DNA of 64,000 bases from an uncultured Myroides sp. (GTDB lineage Bacteria > Bacteroidota > Bacteroidia > Flavobacteriales > Flavobacteriaceae), in assembly GCA_913777665.1 (NCBI GenBank), contig CAJYTF010000026.1, forward strand, positions 55,226-119,225, in the 5' to 3' direction. Below, one piece after another: positions 47,311-56,416 of the stretch. The notes beneath the pieces are model-generated. The model did no database searches, was not told where the DNA came from, and worked only from the letters and a program-made list of their open reading frames with translations. Positions within the stretch are counted from its first letter, which is position 1, and each line of letters opens with the position of its first letter. A program made the position numbers and the translations under genes.

Positions 47311-48387
47311 ATGAAAAAAATATTGGTAATTCAACAAAAAATGATTGGCGACGTTTTAGTGAGCACTATTTTGTGCGAAACACTCTGCAAAGCCTATCCT
47401 GACGCACAAGTTGATTACCTTATTTATGAAAATACATACCCCGTAATTGCCGAAAACGATAAAAATTACAATGTTATCTTTTTTAAAAATGAATACCGAG
47501 ATAACAAAAAAGCACTGATTAGTTTTGCATTATCGTTAAAAGATCAAAATTACGATGTTGTAATTGATGCTTACAGCAAATTAGAAAGCTGGCTGATTGT
47601 GGGGCTATCAAACGCAAAAACAAAAATTTCGTTTAAAAAGAAAATTTCTAATTTACTGTTTACTCACTTAATTGAAAGACACCAAGTTCCAACAACAAAT
47701 TTGGGACTGGTAATAGAGCATCGCTTAAAGTTATTGGATCCATTGAATATTCCAAAAGATTTATACGTAACACATCCAACAATAAAAATAACCGATGTTG
47801 AAAATGAAAACGCAATAAATCTTTTAAAAGAAAACAACGTTGATTTGCAAAAACCAATTGTAATGATTAATATTATTGGTAGTAGCGAAACAAAAACTTA
47901 TCCGCTAAACTATATGGCAAAAGTGGTAGATATAGTTGCAGAAAATGACGTACAAATTCTTTTTAACTACATTCCTAACCAAATAGAAACTGCTAAAACG
48001 GTTTTAGATTTATGTTCTGTAGAAACAAAGAAAAAAATATTTTTTAACGTTTTAGGTACTAATTTACGCGGATTACTTGCCTTGTTAAATCAATGCAGTT
48101 TTGTAATTGGTAATGACGGCGGTACAATGAATATGGCAAAAGCGTTAAACAAGCCAACGTTTATCATTTTTTCACCTTGGATTGAAAAGAAGGCTTGGAA
48201 TACTTACGAAGATGGTAAAAAACATATTTCGGTTCATTTGAACGATTACAAACCCGAGCTTTTCGAAAATAAAAGACTAAAGAAAATAAAAAAAGAAAAC
48301 AATAACCTTTACAATTTATTTTTACCCGATTTTTTCGGAAATTTGCTAACCCATTTTATCAAAAGTAATTTGATTAATGAACAATAA
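47311..48387 (+). CDS. Glycosyltransferase family 9 (heptosyltransferase-like)
   Basis: KKILVIQQKMIGDVLVSTILCETLCKAYPDAQVDYLIY; VIGNDGGTMNMAKALNKPTFIIFSPW. Confidence 0.88.
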   Translation: MKKILVIQQKMIGDVLVSTILCETLCKAYPDAQVDYLIYENTYPVIAENDKNYNVIFFKNEYRDNKKALISFALSLKDQNYDVVIDAYSKLESWLIVGLSNAKTKISFKKKISNLLFTHLIERHQVPTTNLGLVIEHRLKLLDPLNIPKDLYVTHPTIKITDVENENAINLLKENNVDLQKPIVMINIIGSSETKTYPLNYMAKVVDIVAENDVQILFNYIPNQIETAKTVLDLCSVETKKKIFFNVLGTNLRGLLALLNQCSFVIGNDGGTMNMAKALNKPTFIIFSPWIEKKAWNTYEDGKKHISVHLNDYKPELFENKRLKKIKKENNNLYNLFLPDFFGNLLTHFIKSNLINEQ

Positions 48388-49147
48388 TAAACTCACTGCC
48401 TTAGTAATTACCCTTAATGAAGAAAAAAACATTAGGGATCTTATGCATAATTTAGATTTTGCAGATGAGATTATTGTAGTTGATTCATTCAGCACCGATA
48501 AAACGTTAGAAATTTTAAAAGAATTTTCTAACGTTAAAGTATATCAGCACGTTTTTAATAATTTTTCGGAACAACGCAATATTGCAATTGATTACGCAAC
48601 TAATGACTGGATTTTATTTATTGATGCCGATGAACGAATTTCAAATGATTTAAAACAAGAAATTCAAGATGTTTTAAAGTTAAACAATACTAAAAGAGGA
48701 TATTACTTAAAACGAAAGTTTTACTTTTTTAATGAACCCGTTCATTTTTCAGGATTGCAATCTGATAAAAACCTTCGATTATTTAAAAAGAAAAATGCTA
48801 AATATCATGGCATTGTACATGAAAAATTAAATTTTAATGACAATGTGGGTATTTTAAACAATTACTTAATTCATTATTCATACGCGCACCACCAGCATTT
48901 TAAAGATAAAGTATTCTATTACAATAGATTAAAAGCAGTTGAAAAATTAAATATCGGCTATAAACCCAATTCTGTTTTAGCTGTTATGCATCCTATCTAT
49001 ACTTTTTTAAACAGGTATTTTTTCAGATTAGGATTTCTTGACGGGAAAAAGGGTTTTGTTATTTGTAAAGTATATGCCCAAGGCATTAAAGAACGTTATA
49101 ACGAAATGCTTAAAGTTTACGAAAACACTATTTCTTCCAAAATTTAA
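48377..49147 (+). CDS. Glycosyltransferase family 2 (LPS core WaaE/KdtX-like)
   Basis: LTALVITLNEEKNIRDLMHNLDFADEIIVVDSFSTDKTLEI; FIDADERIS. Confidence 0.92.
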   Translation: MNNNKLTALVITLNEEKNIRDLMHNLDFADEIIVVDSFSTDKTLEILKEFSNVKVYQHVFNNFSEQRNIAIDYATNDWILFIDADERISNDLKQEIQDVLKLNNTKRGYYLKRKFYFFNEPVHFSGLQSDKNLRLFKKKNAKYHGIVHEKLNFNDNVGILNNYLIHYSYAHHQHFKDKVFYYNRLKAVEKLNIGYKPNSVLAVMHPIYTFLNRYFFRLGFLDGKKGFVICKVYAQGIKERYNEMLKVYENTISSKI

Positions 49148-49895
49148 TACTTTTTTTAAGCTTTTGCTTTCGGTGGAATTTCATTTGAAATTCGCTGGTT
49201 AAGTTCCATAATAAATCAAAAATTTCTTGTTCGTTTTTTTGTGAATACAATTTCGCATATTCATTTGCCATAACAGCAATCATTTCTTTTTTAGGTGTTA
49301 ATCGGCGTAAATTATACATGCGTTGTTCAAACGACATTTGCGCGTGAAACTGCATTCTGTTTAGATCAACCAAATAAAAAGAATGCGAACTATCTGCATT
49401 AATTTTTATTAGCGTATTTCCTGGTGAATGATCTTTAAACTCCACTCCTGCTTCGTGCAATTTGTAGCAAAAAACAGTAAATGCACGTAAAATAGCCTCG
49501 TGATTTTCCAAATCAGGATTTTGAACTAAATCTCTGTAGGTGTATTCTGTAACAATATGTTCGCAAACGTAAAAGCTTTTCCCTAAACCAATTCCGTTAT
49601 TAAATTCAGCAAATGCAATGGGTTGCGGAGTTCCAATATTACTTTTCAATAATCGTAAAGCATAATTATATGAACGTTTGGCTTTAGAATCGCGAATAAA
49701 TCTATATACAAACGAATTTAATAAATTAGGTTTTTTAAAAGCTTTAATATTCAGCAATTGATCGTTTAAACGAAAAATTTTAATGGTATTTCGGCTTCCT
49801 TTGACTAAAAGCGTTCCTTGTTCATTAAAATGCGTAAGTAAAGTTTCTATATCTTTTTTTTGATCAATAAACTGCGGCTGTACAACTAACTTCAT
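49128..49895 (-). CDS. Lipopolysaccharide kinase (Kdo/WaaP family)-like protein
   Basis: Kinase-like LLHEAGVEFKDHSPGNTLIKI...FYLVDLNRMQF (HxD..N / D catalytic pattern). Confidence 0.8.
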   Translation of the reverse strand: MKLVVQPQFIDQKKDIETLLTHFNEQGTLLVKGSRNTIKIFRLNDQLLNIKAFKKPNLLNSFVYRFIRDSKAKRSYNYALRLLKSNIGTPQPIAFAEFNNGIGLGKSFYVCEHIVTEYTYRDLVQNPDLENHEAILRAFTVFCYKLHEAGVEFKDHSPGNTLIKINADSSHSFYLVDLNRMQFHAQMSFEQRMYNLRRLTPKKEMIAVMANEYAKLYSQKNEQEIFDLLWNLTSEFQMKFHRKQKLKKSIKFWKK

Positions 49896-49896
49896 T

Positions 49897-50682
49897 TTAC
49901 AAATATTGCGAAATTCCTTTTTCTGTTCGAATAATTTTTTCTTGAATTGATTTATGCTGAATTAAATCGTTGTCTTTTAACTGATCGCGCGGATTTTCAT
50001 TATGATAAATATGATACACGATGCCCACATAGCGTAATCTTTTGCCTAAAACACCTTTATTTCCTAAACGAATTACCAAATCACTATCTTCTCTGCCCCA
50101 ACCTTCAAAATCCTCATTGTATCCGTTAATTGCAATAAAATCTTCTCTCCAAAAAGATACGTTGCATCCACGAAAATTCGACGAAAAACCTTCGTGCGGT
50201 TTATACATTTTAGACAATAATTTGTTGTGAATGGTTCTTGATTTCTTCTTTAAATTTTTAGAAAAGAAGTTGAATTTCGTTTTCTTATCAATAAAAATTC
50301 CTGGTAGTGCATCTTTTGTAATCGTAGCTCTGGTTCCGTATAAATATACATTTCGCTGAGCATTTTCTTTATGATCTGCAATAAATTTTGGATGCATGAT
50401 ACAATCTCCATCGATCTGAATAATATAATCGCATGAACTTTTTGCAACGGCTTTATTCAAAATTATGGCTTTACGAAAACCTTTATCTTCCTGCCAAACA
50501 TGAATTACTTTAAATGTACTTTTACGTGTAAACTCATCAATAAGTTTTTTGGTTTCTTCATTAGAACCGTCATCGGCAATCAGCACTTCATCGGGCATTT
50601 CGGTTTGTTCAAAAATACTTTTAAAGATAAGTTCTAACGCTTGCGGCCAGTTGTAAGTTGATATTAGTAAAGCTGTTTTCAT
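49897..50682 (-). CDS. Glycosyltransferase family 2
   Basis: ALLISTYNWPQALELIFKSI, ADDGSNEET, IDGDCIMHPKF, GWGREDSDLVIRLGNKG. Confidence 0.92.
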   Translation of the reverse strand: MKTALLISTYNWPQALELIFKSIFEQTEMPDEVLIADDGSNEETKKLIDEFTRKSTFKVIHVWQEDKGFRKAIILNKAVAKSSCDYIIQIDGDCIMHPKFIADHKENAQRNVYLYGTRATITKDALPGIFIDKKTKFNFFSKNLKKKSRTIHNKLLSKMYKPHEGFSSNFRGCNVSFWREDFIAINGYNEDFEGWGREDSDLVIRLGNKGVLGKRLRYVGIVYHIYHNENPRDQLKDNDLIQHKSIQEKIIRTEKGISQYL

Positions 50683-50776
50683 TAATTACAAATAATGGTA
50701 CAAATATATATTATAAGATATTTAAAGTAGGTATAACTTACTTTTTTCTTTATTTTTACTTCGAAATTAAAGATAG

Positions 50777-51703
50777 ATGTTAAAAATAGCCGTTATAATT
50801 ATTAATTACAACTCTAGCGAATACACTATTAATTGTATTAAAAGCATTTTACAAAAAACAGATGATAGCTTTAACTATAAGGTTTATATTGTAGATAATA
50901 ATTCAGAAAAGGAAGATTATTACCAATTACAAAAGTATTTAAACCAGAATGTTAACAGTAAAATTTCGTTACACAGAAGCAACATTAATAAGGGTTTTGG
51001 TGGCGGGAATATGTTTGGATTACAGTTTGCAGAACCATCAGAATTTGTTGCATTTGTAAATAATGACACCTTGTTTTTAAACGACTGTTTAAAAATTTTG
51101 TACGATTTTATAAAAAACAAAACTAGTGTAGCTATTGTTGGCGGGCAAAGTTTTGATGAAAAGAATAATGAAATTATATCTTTTGATCATTATGCAAGTA
51201 CAACCAGACAAATTTTTGGAAGAAGGTTTTTAGAAAGATTGAACTCTGATAAATATCCTATTAGGAAAAAAAACTATCAAACACCAATGAAAGTTAACAC
51301 CGTATCGGGAAGTTTTATGCTTATTGACAGAAAAAGTTTTAACGAAATAGGTGGCTTTGATGAAAATTTATTTCTTTATTATGAAGAAACAGATGTTTGC
51401 CTACGTTTAAAAAAACTAAATAAAGATTGTTACATAGTACCACAAGCAAAATATTTACACTATCATGGTGCAAGTACCGAACGCAGCATTAATATAAAAA
51501 AAGAACTTAAAATTTCGTTGGTTTACTTAGTTCATAAACATTACGGATTAATAAGTAAAAAAACACTGTTACTATATTTATTAACATCTAGTTTTTTTGC
51601 AAGTATAATAAAACCTAAAAAGTGGACGTTTTTTAATTTGTATCTTCAAGGTGCACCGCTTACCAAATCATTAAAAACACAACAAAAAATAAACGAATTA
51701 TAA
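50777..51703 (+). CDS. Glycosyltransferase family 2 (rhamnosyltransferase-like)
   Basis: AVIIINYNSSEYTINCIKSIL; INKGFGGGNMFGLQ; GGFDENLFLYYEETDVCLRLKKL. Confidence 0.92.
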   Translation: MLKIAVIIINYNSSEYTINCIKSILQKTDDSFNYKVYIVDNNSEKEDYYQLQKYLNQNVNSKISLHRSNINKGFGGGNMFGLQFAEPSEFVAFVNNDTLFLNDCLKILYDFIKNKTSVAIVGGQSFDEKNNEIISFDHYASTTRQIFGRRFLERLNSDKYPIRKKNYQTPMKVNTVSGSFMLIDRKSFNEIGGFDENLFLYYEETDVCLRLKKLNKDCYIVPQAKYLHYHGASTERSINIKKELKISLVYLVHKHYGLISKKTLLLYLLTSSFFASIIKPKKWTFFNLYLQGAPLTKSLKTQQKINEL

Positions 51704-51706
51704 TTT

Positions 51707-52660
51707 ATGAAGATAACAATTGTAGCATTTGATCTTTGGGGGTTTAATAAAAAAATCGCAGAAAAATTATCAGAACAAAACCACACTGTTACTTTTTTAG
51801 ATATAAATTCAGAAGCATTTAAGTATTATTACAAAAGCAAATGGCATCGTGTAGGTAATTTTCTGAATAAAGTTTTTTTTAGTAAAAACGTTAAAAAAGA
51901 TTACCGCAACAGAACCTTAATTAAAATGATAAATGAATTGCCTAATCAAGATTATACTTTAATTGTAAACGCAATTTTATTTAGAAAAGATATTTTAGCT
52001 TTATTACGATCTAAAACAAATAAATTTATTGCATATAATTACGATTCATTGGCAAGAATGCCGTTGCCTGAAAATCATGATACGCTGTTTGACAATATTT
52101 TTTCATTCGATGTTAACGATGTTGCTGATAATAACAATTTATCTTTGCTTACAAACTATATTTATTTAGATAAGCATATAAATCCTAAACCCAAAAACAA
52201 GGCTTTTATGATCTTATCTAAATCACACGAGCGTGAAGTGGTGTTAAGTAAAATAGCAGATATTTTTGATAGCAAAAATTTAAACTACGAATTTATTGTT
52301 GCAAATCCTGCAACTAAAAAAGTGAATAAAAAAATTCATTTAATAGAGCACCATATAAAATTAGATATTGTTGAAGGAAAAATGAAAGATGCCGAAATAT
52401 TAATTGATTTGGTTAGACAAAATCAAACGGGGTTAAGTTTCAGATTTTTTGAAGCAATGGCTTTACACAAGAAAGTTATAACTAATAACCAAACAATAAA
52501 ACAATACGATTTTTACAACGAAAATAATATTTTAGTCATTGATAATGAAAACATTATAATTCCTGATACTTTTTTAAATTCTAAATATCAACCATTACCC
52601 GAAGAGCTTTACAAAAAATATACTGTAGAAAATTGGATATCTACCGCTTTTAATTTTTAA
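51707..52660 (+). CDS. Predicted glycan biosynthesis / glycosyltransferase-like protein (paralog A)
   Basis: QTGLSFRFFEAMALHKKVITNNQTIKQYDFYNENNILVID; within a GT cluster. Confidence 0.65.
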   Translation: MKITIVAFDLWGFNKKIAEKLSEQNHTVTFLDINSEAFKYYYKSKWHRVGNFLNKVFFSKNVKKDYRNRTLIKMINELPNQDYTLIVNAILFRKDILALLRSKTNKFIAYNYDSLARMPLPENHDTLFDNIFSFDVNDVADNNNLSLLTNYIYLDKHINPKPKNKAFMILSKSHEREVVLSKIADIFDSKNLNYEFIVANPATKKVNKKIHLIEHHIKLDIVEGKMKDAEILIDLVRQNQTGLSFRFFEAMALHKKVITNNQTIKQYDFYNENNILVIDNENIIIPDTFLNSKYQPLPEELYKKYTVENWISTAFNF

Positions 52661-52670
52661 ATATTTACCC

Positions 52671-53627
52671 ATGAAGCAAAACTTATTGTTTTTTGCACCC
52701 AACCATTTTGATATAGATATAGCCATTTTAAATCAGTTAGAAAAAATGGATCAATATAATGTGATTAAAATTGATCCTAAAAGTTATCAATACAAAAACA
52801 CGTTTGAGCAAATTTTTAATTTTTTTGGAAAAATATTCGTAAATAAAACATTAAAAAAAGATTGGAAAGCAAAACAACAATTACAACATATTAACCAACA
52901 AAAAAATTATGACGTTTGTTTAATTTTCAGACCTGATTTACTGCATCCTAAAGTTTTAAAGTTTATTCAAGAAAACATTAAATCGCGTAAAGTAGTATAT
53001 TGGGATAGCTTTGATAAAATTCCGAAATTAAAAGAAACAGTGTCCTATTTTAATGAATATTACAGTTTTGAAGAAGAAGATTGCATTAAATATAATTTTA
53101 CAAAAATTTCTAACTTTTACATACACAAAAGTTCTAATACAACACCAACTTACGATGCTTTCTTTTTTGCATCAAAAGATGCACGTTTAAATAATGTAAT
53201 AAAATTGATTACCTATTTAAGACAGAAAAATTGGAATGCCAAAGCTTTAATTGTTGCAAAAAAAACTAAATCGAAATCTAAACCAATAAATGTTGAAGGA
53301 GTTACAATAACGGAAAACAGTACACCTTTTTCTCAGATTTACCAATATGCCGATAATACTAAAGTGGTTATAGATATTTCACACCCAAACCAAAAAGGTT
53401 TATCAATGCGGCCGTATGAATGTTTAGGTTTAGAACGAAAACTGATAACCAATAATTCTGAAATCATGAAATATGATTTCTATAATCCAGACAACATATT
53501 TATTATAAATGATTTTGATAATTTAAACATTCCGGACTCTTTTTTAAACACTCCTTACCAAAAGTTACCTAAAGCCGTTGCCAAGAAATATCACATTAGT
53601 AATTGGTTAAACTTTATTTTAAAATAA
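52671..53627 (+). CDS. Predicted glycan biosynthesis / glycosyltransferase-like protein (paralog B)
   Basis: QKGLSMRPYECLGLERKLITNNSEIMKYDFYNPDNIFIIN, aligns with paralog A. Confidence 0.65.
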   Translation: MKQNLLFFAPNHFDIDIAILNQLEKMDQYNVIKIDPKSYQYKNTFEQIFNFFGKIFVNKTLKKDWKAKQQLQHINQQKNYDVCLIFRPDLLHPKVLKFIQENIKSRKVVYWDSFDKIPKLKETVSYFNEYYSFEEEDCIKYNFTKISNFYIHKSSNTTPTYDAFFFASKDARLNNVIKLITYLRQKNWNAKALIVAKKTKSKSKPINVEGVTITENSTPFSQIYQYADNTKVVIDISHPNQKGLSMRPYECLGLERKLITNNSEIMKYDFYNPDNIFIINDFDNLNIPDSFLNTPYQKLPKAVAKKYHISNWLNFILK

Positions 53628-53636
53628 TTTTTAAAA

Positions 53637-54770
53637 ATGCCAAAAAAAATATTATTTCTTCTACACGAAGATTCACAAACCGGAGCTCCAAATGCTTTAT
53701 TAGCGTTTTTAAAATATTTGCATACGCATTACAAAAATGAATTTGTAATAGATATTTATGTATTAAGTTATTTTGGCGGAATTGAAAAAGAGTTAAAAGA
53801 AATTAGCCGCAATTTTTATATTAACAAGAAAAAAAAGACTTTTTTTGGCAAAATAGCTAAACTGTTAAGCACTAATATTCACAGTATTTTAAAAAAAAAC
53901 AAGTACGATTTAGTTTACGGAAACACTATTGTTACTTTAAATTTATTAAGCAGTTTAAAACAACATAATAACAAAATTAAAACGTTATTATATGTACATG
54001 AAAGTAAGTTTTTAACCAATATTTATTTAGATAAACAAAAAGCAGCCAATCAATTTAAAAATATAAACCATATTTTTGCAGTATCGCAGGCTGCTGTTAC
54101 TAATTTGGTTGAAAATTATAAGGTTCTGCCAGAAATATGCTCAATTATTTATCCTACAATTCCAGAAGAATCGTTCATTAAAGATTTAAATTTTGAAAAA
54201 AAGTTTAATTCTACTGAATTAACTCTTGTAACAATTGGTCATCCAAATCTTACAAAGGGAACCGATTTAATTCCGCAAATTGCACACCGTTTAAAAGAAA
54301 AAAATCAAACTCTGCAGTTTAAAATTTATATTGTGGGCATTCTTAATAATAATGAATATTTAAAAGCAATTCAGTTAGATATTGATAAACTTCATCTAAC
54401 AAATTTTATCGAATTAATTCCTCATACGCCAACACCTTTAAATTATTTAGATGTTGCCCATATTTATTTAATACCTTCAAGAGAAGATGCTTTTTCTTTA
54501 ATGGCAATGCACGCTGTAAAATTTAAGAAACCGACAATAATGTTTAGAAATGCTGTTGGTGCATCAGAAGTTCTAAATGATGACTGTATTTTTTATGCCA
54601 ATTATTTAGATATTCATGATTTTGTTAACCAAATAGAAACAATAATTAATAACCCAACCTTAGCTAAACAAAAAACAAGTAACGCTTTTGAAGCTTACAA
54701 TGAGAATTTACAAGCTGCAAAAAGTAATCAATTGCATTACCAAAAACTAAAGAGTATAATAAATAATTAA
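53637..54770 (+). CDS. Glycosyltransferase family 4
   Basis: TLVTIGHPNLTKGTDLIPQIAHRL; IYLIPSREDAFSLMAMHAVKFKKPTIMFRNAVGASEVL. Confidence 0.9.
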   Translation: MPKKILFLLHEDSQTGAPNALLAFLKYLHTHYKNEFVIDIYVLSYFGGIEKELKEISRNFYINKKKKTFFGKIAKLLSTNIHSILKKNKYDLVYGNTIVTLNLLSSLKQHNNKIKTLLYVHESKFLTNIYLDKQKAANQFKNINHIFAVSQAAVTNLVENYKVLPEICSIIYPTIPEESFIKDLNFEKKFNSTELTLVTIGHPNLTKGTDLIPQIAHRLKEKNQTLQFKIYIVGILNNNEYLKAIQLDIDKLHLTNFIELIPHTPTPLNYLDVAHIYLIPSREDAFSLMAMHAVKFKKPTIMFRNAVGASEVLNDDCIFYANYLDIHDFVNQIETIINNPTLAKQKTSNAFEAYNENLQAAKSNQLHYQKLKSIINN

Positions 54771-54826
54771 CTCCCAACACATTATATTTTTACAATTATC
54801 GTTATATTTATTAAAATTAATCAAAA

Positions 54827-56344
54827 ATGAAATTTCTATATAACATCATCCTTATTGTTTGTCTGGTAAGCCTTGCTTCATGTCGTGACGATTTTAATTT
54901 TGAACCTGCAACAGGTTCCGAACTAACTTTTTCTAAAGACACCGTTTATTTGGATACTATTTTTTCGAATATAGGATCAAGCACTTACAACTTAAAAGTT
55001 TACAACAATAGTAATAAAGATATTAAAATACCTTCGATTAGATTGGGTAAGGGCGATAATTCAAATTTTCGATTAATGGTTGACGGAATGTCAGGAAAAA
55101 ATTTCGAAAACATTGAACTTCTGGCTAAAGACAGTATATTTATTTTTGTTGAAACTACAGTTGATATTAAACAACAAACCAACGGAAAAGAGTTTTTATA
55201 TACTGATGAAATTTTGTTTCAGGCAGGAAATAATCAGCAAAAAGTAGATTTGGTAACTTTAGTAAAAGATGCTGTTTTTCTCTATCCACAGAAATTTCAA
55301 GACGGTTCTTACGAAAGTATCACAATAAACGACGAGAAAATTTACGGTTTCTTTTTAGATGAAAACGATGCTACAAATGGCAATGAATTATCATGGAATA
55401 ACGATAAACCTTACGTTATTTATGGATATGCAGCTGTTCCGCCTAATAAAACTTTGAATATTTCCACTGGAACCGAAATTCATTTTCACAGAAATTCAGC
55501 TTTGGTTTCGTTTCCAACATCAACAATAAATGCACAAGGATCAATCGAAAACCCAATTTTATTTCAAGGCGATCGTTTAGAACCAAATTTTGAAGATACT
55601 CCGGGGCAATGGTCTGGAATTTTAATTGGTCAAAACAGTAATCTGAACATTAAAAATGTAATCATTAAAAATGCTGTTAACGGTTTATTGATCAATGCAA
55701 ATAATGGAACGGCTTCGTTAGAAAACCTTCAAATATACAATTGTGAAGAAGCCGCACTTTTATTAGCTACAGCAAATGTTACGGGCAGTAATATTGTAAC
55801 AAATAATTGCGGTGTGGCAGGCTTGGTTATTGCAAATGGCGGAACGTATGATTTTACGCATTGTACGTTTGCAAATTATTGGAGTCGACAAAATCAAACG
55901 GCTGTTATAACGAATAATGGCGACGGAACGAATGCTTTTGCGTTAAATGCGCACTTTAAAAATAGCATTATTTATGGCAATGCAAGCGAATCGTTATTGA
56001 TGGTTCCGGCAAATAAAGAAAGTAATTTTACCTTTAAATTTGAATATTCGTTAGTGAAATTTCAAAACTCGGCAAATAGATTTGACACTACCAGTTTCCC
56101 GTATAATTTTAGCAATACAGCCAATTTCAATAATTGTTTAATTGCAAAAAATTTCAATGAACATCAACCTTATTTTCTAAATACTTCTAAAAACGAACTG
56201 ATGATTACCGATAAAGCTACATCGTTGATCAATTACGGAAATCCGTTTTTTGCACAACAAGCAGCTCAAGATTTATTAGGAAAAAGCAGGTTAACATCGG
56301 CAGATTTAGGAGCTTACCAACACGTAAGTTCTTCGGTAGATTAA
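54827..56344 (+). CDS. Lipoprotein with right-handed beta-helix-like repeats
   Basis: Lipobox LVSLASCRDD; repeated short beta segments (NLNIKNVIIKNAVNGLLINANNGTASLENLQIYNCEEAALLLATANVTGSNIVTNNCGVAGLVI). Confidence 0.75.
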   Translation: MKFLYNIILIVCLVSLASCRDDFNFEPATGSELTFSKDTVYLDTIFSNIGSSTYNLKVYNNSNKDIKIPSIRLGKGDNSNFRLMVDGMSGKNFENIELLAKDSIFIFVETTVDIKQQTNGKEFLYTDEILFQAGNNQQKVDLVTLVKDAVFLYPQKFQDGSYESITINDEKIYGFFLDENDATNGNELSWNNDKPYVIYGYAAVPPNKTLNISTGTEIHFHRNSALVSFPTSTINAQGSIENPILFQGDRLEPNFEDTPGQWSGILIGQNSNLNIKNVIIKNAVNGLLINANNGTASLENLQIYNCEEAALLLATANVTGSNIVTNNCGVAGLVIANGGTYDFTHCTFANYWSRQNQTAVITNNGDGTNAFALNAHFKNSIIYGNASESLLMVPANKESNFTFKFEYSLVKFQNSANRFDTTSFPYNFSNTANFNNCLIAKNFNEHQPYFLNTSKNELMITDKATSLINYGNPFFAQQAAQDLLGKSRLTSADLGAYQHVSSSVD

Positions 56345-56416
56345 ATTGCTAATCTAAATTTTTAGTAGTAATTTTGTTCTTTATTTTCAAATAACACAAC
56401 AACAAACTTTTTAACG

